From NCBI GenBank assembly GCA_016839845.1, contig JAEOTL010000467.1, positions 3,158-67,157 on the forward strand: 64,000 nucleotides of DNA, read 5' to 3'. Position numbers and translations under genes: made by a program. This document shows, one piece after another, positions 61,155 to 64,000 of the stretch. Source of the stretch: Promethearchaeota archaeon. GTDB taxonomy: Archaea > Asgardarchaeota > Lokiarchaeia > Sigynarchaeales > SOKP01. Numbering within the stretch: the stretch's first letter is position 1; every line of letters starts with the position of its first letter. The notes beneath the pieces were generated by a model. That model was not told the DNA's origin. It searched no databases and was given only the letters and a program-made list of their open reading frames with translations.

Positions 61155-63344
61155 ATGAATGCAAGAAAGGACGAAAAAGAGGGGGAGTTTGTCTTTGAAT
61201 TCTATGATGATGATTATGGAGAAGATTTGCACGATGATTCAGTTTCAGCTATAGCTGTAGAAGATTACAATGAAATTAAATTTGAGGAGGATTTAAATGA
61301 AGAACAACTTGAGATCATCAATCACATCAAGGGCCCAATGCTGGTTATCGCTGGGGCGGGAAGTGGTAAAACGAGAACTATTACATATTCTGTGGCGAAA
61401 TTACTTTCATCAAGAGTAAAACCTAGCCAGATTATGCTTGTAACCTTCACGAACAAAGCAGCTTCAGAAATGATCAAGCGTGTTGAGACTCTCTTAGGTA
61501 AACGTCCAAAAGGTATTTGGGCGGGAACTTTTCACTCCATAGCTAACCGTTTTATTCGAATTTATGCAAAAACACTGGGACTGAAGGCAAATTATACCAT
61601 AATGGATGAGGCAGATGCAAGAGCGTTGATGAAACTCTCGATTAACAAGGCGAATGTAAAAGAGCTCGAAGAACGGTTTCCCAATTCTAAAATGTCCAAA
61701 TCAATTTTATCTTATTCTATTAATTGTAATAAATCTATTAGAGAGGTTATTCTTTGGAAATACCCTCAATTTGATAATGAAGAGTTAATAAAAAAATTAG
61801 ACCAAGTATTCAAAATTTACGATCAGAAAAAAGCAGATGACAATCTAGTGGATTTTGATGATCTTTTAGTCTATTGGAATAAATTGTTGGATGAAAGATC
61901 GGTTGCTCAATCAATTGCTAAGAATATAAAGTATGTTCTCGTTGATGAATATCAAGACACGAATTACATCCAAGATGAAATCATCTATAAAATTGTCTCT
62001 CAAAACCCGGAACACAACGTAATGGCAGTCGGGGATGACGCCCAAAGCATCTATGCCTTTCGCGGGGCAAATTTCCAGAATATATTGAATTTTGAGAAAA
62101 AGTACGATAAATGTAAAAGGTATACAATAACCTATAATTATCGAAGTGTTCCGCAAATTTTAGATCTCGCCAATGATTCGATACAATTTAATGAAAAACA
62201 GTTTAAAAAAGCGATGCGAACTACTCGTCCAAATGGAATAATGCCTTTCCAAGTAAATGTGGGAGATGATAGAGATCAGGCATATTTCATTGCGAATCAA
62301 GTACTAAAATTACGATCAGAGGGATATGAATTAAAAGATATGGCAATTCTCGTGAGAGCAGGTTTCCATACTCTGCGAATAGAACTAGAATTGACAGCGA
62401 AAAATATCCCTTACGAGGTTCGCGCAGGTGTAGCCTTTTTTGAAAAAGCTCATATTAAGGATGTATTAGCACATTTACGTATAATTGAGAACCCATATGA
62501 TGAAATTTCTTGGTCCCGAGTGTTTTCGGTAATTCAAGGTATCGGCACGAAATCAGCGACAAAACTATTTGATGCTATCTCTAAGACTGACAACCCTCTT
62601 AGCTCTTTAGGCAATAAAATGTTTTATATCGAGAAACTGAAAGGATCAAAGATCGCCAAAGAAGGTATAAAGAACACTATAACTCATACAAAAGGCTTGA
62701 AAGGTTTAACAACTGATGACAATCCAGCTGAAACAATTACTCGCTTGATATCCGTCTTGGAAGATTATATGAGAGCAAAATACGAAAATTGGCAAGACCG
62801 TATCGATGATTTAAAACAATTAAGTATCTATGCCGACAATTTTCCTTCAATTCGCAAATTTCTCGAAAATTTAAGTTTAAATTCCTCAAATATTGAGTCT
62901 AAAACGGTGCTAGCGGGTGACAAATCAGAGGAAGAAAAACCCTTAATTGTATCAACGATCCACCGTGCTAAAGGACTTGAATGGAGGGTTGTGTTTATTC
63001 CGATGCTATGCGAAGACTCTTTTCCCTCATCAAGAGTAAAAGGTGATGCTGACGCAATTGAAGAAGAACGACGGGTGTTTTACGTGGCTGTTACCAGAAC
63101 TAAAGATCAATTGTACCTGATATCTCCCTCAATGGATCAAGGATTTGGGAGAGATCAAATAGTAAGAATTTCCCCGTTTATTTCAGAGTTGAATCCGAAA
63201 GTATACAAGAAATCTTCTGTTCAGTTTAGGTCTACGATGGGTGGGATTATGTCTAGTTCTAAACACCCCCAGAAACCTTTCTTTCAAACGGCAGATGATT
63301 TACTAAAAGATGATATACCTGCGAGAAGAAGAAGTAAAAACTAA
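61155..63344 (+). CDS. UvrD/PcrA-family superfamily 1 DNA helicase
   Basis: 729 residues. An acidic N-terminal extension (~1-45) precedes the Q motif LNEEQLEIINHIKGP, Walker A AGAGSGKTRTITY, Walker B VLVDEYQDTNYIQDEI, motif III VGDDAQSIYAFRGANFQNIL, IV TITYNYRSV, V STIHRAKGLEWRVVFIPMLC and VI EEERRVFYVAVTRTKDQLYL. It unwinds DNA 3' to 5' using ATP, in repair or replication restart. The acidic extension (EFYDDDYGEDLHDDSV) is unusual and may be a protein-docking tail. Confidence 0.95.
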   Translation: MNARKDEKEGEFVFEFYDDDYGEDLHDDSVSAIAVEDYNEIKFEEDLNEEQLEIINHIKGPMLVIAGAGSGKTRTITYSVAKLLSSRVKPSQIMLVTFTNKAASEMIKRVETLLGKRPKGIWAGTFHSIANRFIRIYAKTLGLKANYTIMDEADARALMKLSINKANVKELEERFPNSKMSKSILSYSINCNKSIREVILWKYPQFDNEELIKKLDQVFKIYDQKKADDNLVDFDDLLVYWNKLLDERSVAQSIAKNIKYVLVDEYQDTNYIQDEIIYKIVSQNPEHNVMAVGDDAQSIYAFRGANFQNILNFEKKYDKCKRYTITYNYRSVPQILDLANDSIQFNEKQFKKAMRTTRPNGIMPFQVNVGDDRDQAYFIANQVLKLRSEGYELKDMAILVRAGFHTLRIELELTAKNIPYEVRAGVAFFEKAHIKDVLAHLRIIENPYDEISWSRVFSVIQGIGTKSATKLFDAISKTDNPLSSLGNKMFYIEKLKGSKIAKEGIKNTITHTKGLKGLTTDDNPAETITRLISVLEDYMRAKYENWQDRIDDLKQLSIYADNFPSIRKFLENLSLNSSNIESKTVLAGDKSEEEKPLIVSTIHRAKGLEWRVVFIPMLCEDSFPSSRVKGDADAIEEERRVFYVAVTRTKDQLYLISPSMDQGFGRDQIVRISPFISELNPKVYKKSSVQFRSTMGGIMSSSKHPQKPFFQTADDLLKDDIPARRRSKN

Positions 63345-63435
63345 AAAATAATAAATATTGCTAAAAGCACTTCAATATTCACAAATTTTAATACTCTAAG
63401 ATTCTTTCTTTAACTAATATTTGAGTTGATGATCC

Positions 63436-64000
63436 ATGAAATTACGATGGTTATTGACGGCCGCATTTGAGATTTTAACAGATAATTACAAAATATTAAT
63501 CGATCCTTGGATTTCACGACCTAAAAATGCTCCCCGTCAACTAAAAACCAAAATAGATGATTTAAAAAATTGTGACGCGATTTTTCTTTCCCATGGTCAT
63601 TTTGATCATGCACTTGATATACCAGAAATCGTAAACAACACAAAAACTAAAGTGTATTGCTCAAAACAAATAAGAAAAGTGCTTATTGAAGAATTTAATG
63701 TGAAGGAGGAAAATCTCGTAGAACTCAAACCCGCTCAAATTGTCGAATTCGAACCCGACCTCAAGGTAACTGCAATTAGAAGCCAGCATATTGAATTTGA
63801 TGATTTTTCTAGGAGTAGAGGTGCACTACTTCGCAATGCCAATTTTGATGAGATTGCAAAACAACAGCTTCCTATAATAAGCAAATTTATCATGGGGGAT
63901 GTGTTCGGATTTCTGATGGAATTGTCCAATGGTAAAAAACTGATTCATTTTGGGAGTGGAGGATACTATAAAGAAGAATTAGAGAAATTACCTGAAGATA
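63436..64000 (+). CDS. Metallo-beta-lactamase-fold hydrolase, partial (3' end beyond window)
   Basis: An open frame of 188 codons runs off the right edge from ATG 63436. The metal motif is SHGHFDHALDIPEI (H-x-H-x-D-H), preceded by KILIDPWISRP and followed by VTAIRSQHIEFDDF. This resembles the UlaG/UPF0173 L-ascorbate lactonase-like branch of the fold. The substrate is unknown. The C-terminus and final metal ligands lie outside the window. Confidence 0.85.
   Translation, partial: MKLRWLLTAAFEILTDNYKILIDPWISRPKNAPRQLKTKIDDLKNCDAIFLSHGHFDHALDIPEIVNNTKTKVYCSKQIRKVLIEEFNVKEENLVELKPAQIVEFEPDLKVTAIRSQHIEFDDFSRSRGALLRNANFDEIAKQQLPIISKFIMGDVFGFLMELSNGKKLIHFGSGGYYKEELEKLPED

Noticed and set aside
1..64000. 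tRNA, rRNA and insertion-sequence genes
   Set aside because: No G+C-rich cloverleaf-like segment, rRNA-like conserved stretch, transposase or terminal inverted repeats stood out when reading the intergenic regions. A covariance-model search could still find divergent RNAs.

Overview
The window is AT-rich (roughly one third G+C by eye) and densely packed. Genes on the two strands are separated by short AT-rich gaps. There are no recognisable tRNA, rRNA, CRISPR or IS elements. The gene set is archaeal: a Taw2-type wyosine enzyme, an ADP-forming acyl-CoA synthetase subunit, a COG1340-type coiled-coil protein, HhH/zinc-ribbon proteins, TATA-like boxes and frequent UUG starts. Several proteins resemble eukaryotic signature proteins. 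These are a single gelsolin domain (60713-61006), a probable BRO1/ALIX-like domain behind helix-hairpin-helix motifs (16924-18960), a membrane-tethered longin/roadblock-like domain (37705-39849), a degenerate Ras-like GTPase fold (26635-27246) and an IFT52/GldG-like GIFT domain fused to a ribbon-helix-helix (48586-49842). Together they point to an Asgard archaeon (Promethearchaeota), most likely Loki-like. That placement is inference from gene content only.

Layout. 1-4.7 kb: an edge-truncated NTF2-like gene, then a four-gene + strand run (2-hydroxyacyl-CoA dehydratase activase pair, small helical protein, acyltransferase) and a GNAT. 4.9-16.7 kb: a cell-surface block with a 2569-residue secreted beta-helix/Ig-repeat protein, an FG-GAP/FN3 surface protein and a Cys-rich secreted protein, with a coiled-coil protein between them. 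16.9-20.4 kb: HhH-BRO1-like protein, a membrane-anchored winged-helix protein, and a VOC protein apparently inserted at its 3' end. 20.4-31 kb: serine hydrolase, methyltransferase, several unknowns, a transporter, the pseudo-GTPase, paired 7TM paralogues, small HhH and Zn-ribbon proteins, a Ca2+/cation exchanger and a tiny RHH regulator. 31-47 kb: mainly metabolism (PIG-L deacetylase, GPH symporter, DUF2804, M29 aminopeptidase, class-III aminotransferase, FGGY kinase, radical SAM, nitronate monooxygenase, acyl-CoA ligases), interrupted by the longin-like membrane protein. 47-64 kb: RNA/DNA maintenance (Taw2, Trm11-like, endonuclease III, UvrD helicase, Mrr-like nuclease) together with PIMT, rhomboid, ICMT-like, DUF1015, YkgJ, the gelsolin-domain protein and an edge-truncated metallo-beta-lactamase.

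Working together. Only a few clusters look functionally coupled: the activase pair, the Trm11-like/endonuclease III overlap, and the HTH/VOC overlap. Most other neighbours look independent. The strongest candidates for undescribed biology are the HhH-BRO1-like fusion, the GIFT-RHH fusion, the transmembrane longin-like protein and the pseudo-GTPase. Two pieces of gene debris are also visible, a duplicated C-terminal gene fragment flanking the VOC gene and a second FGGY kinase N-terminus. Two genes have conserved N-termini but no ordinary start codon.
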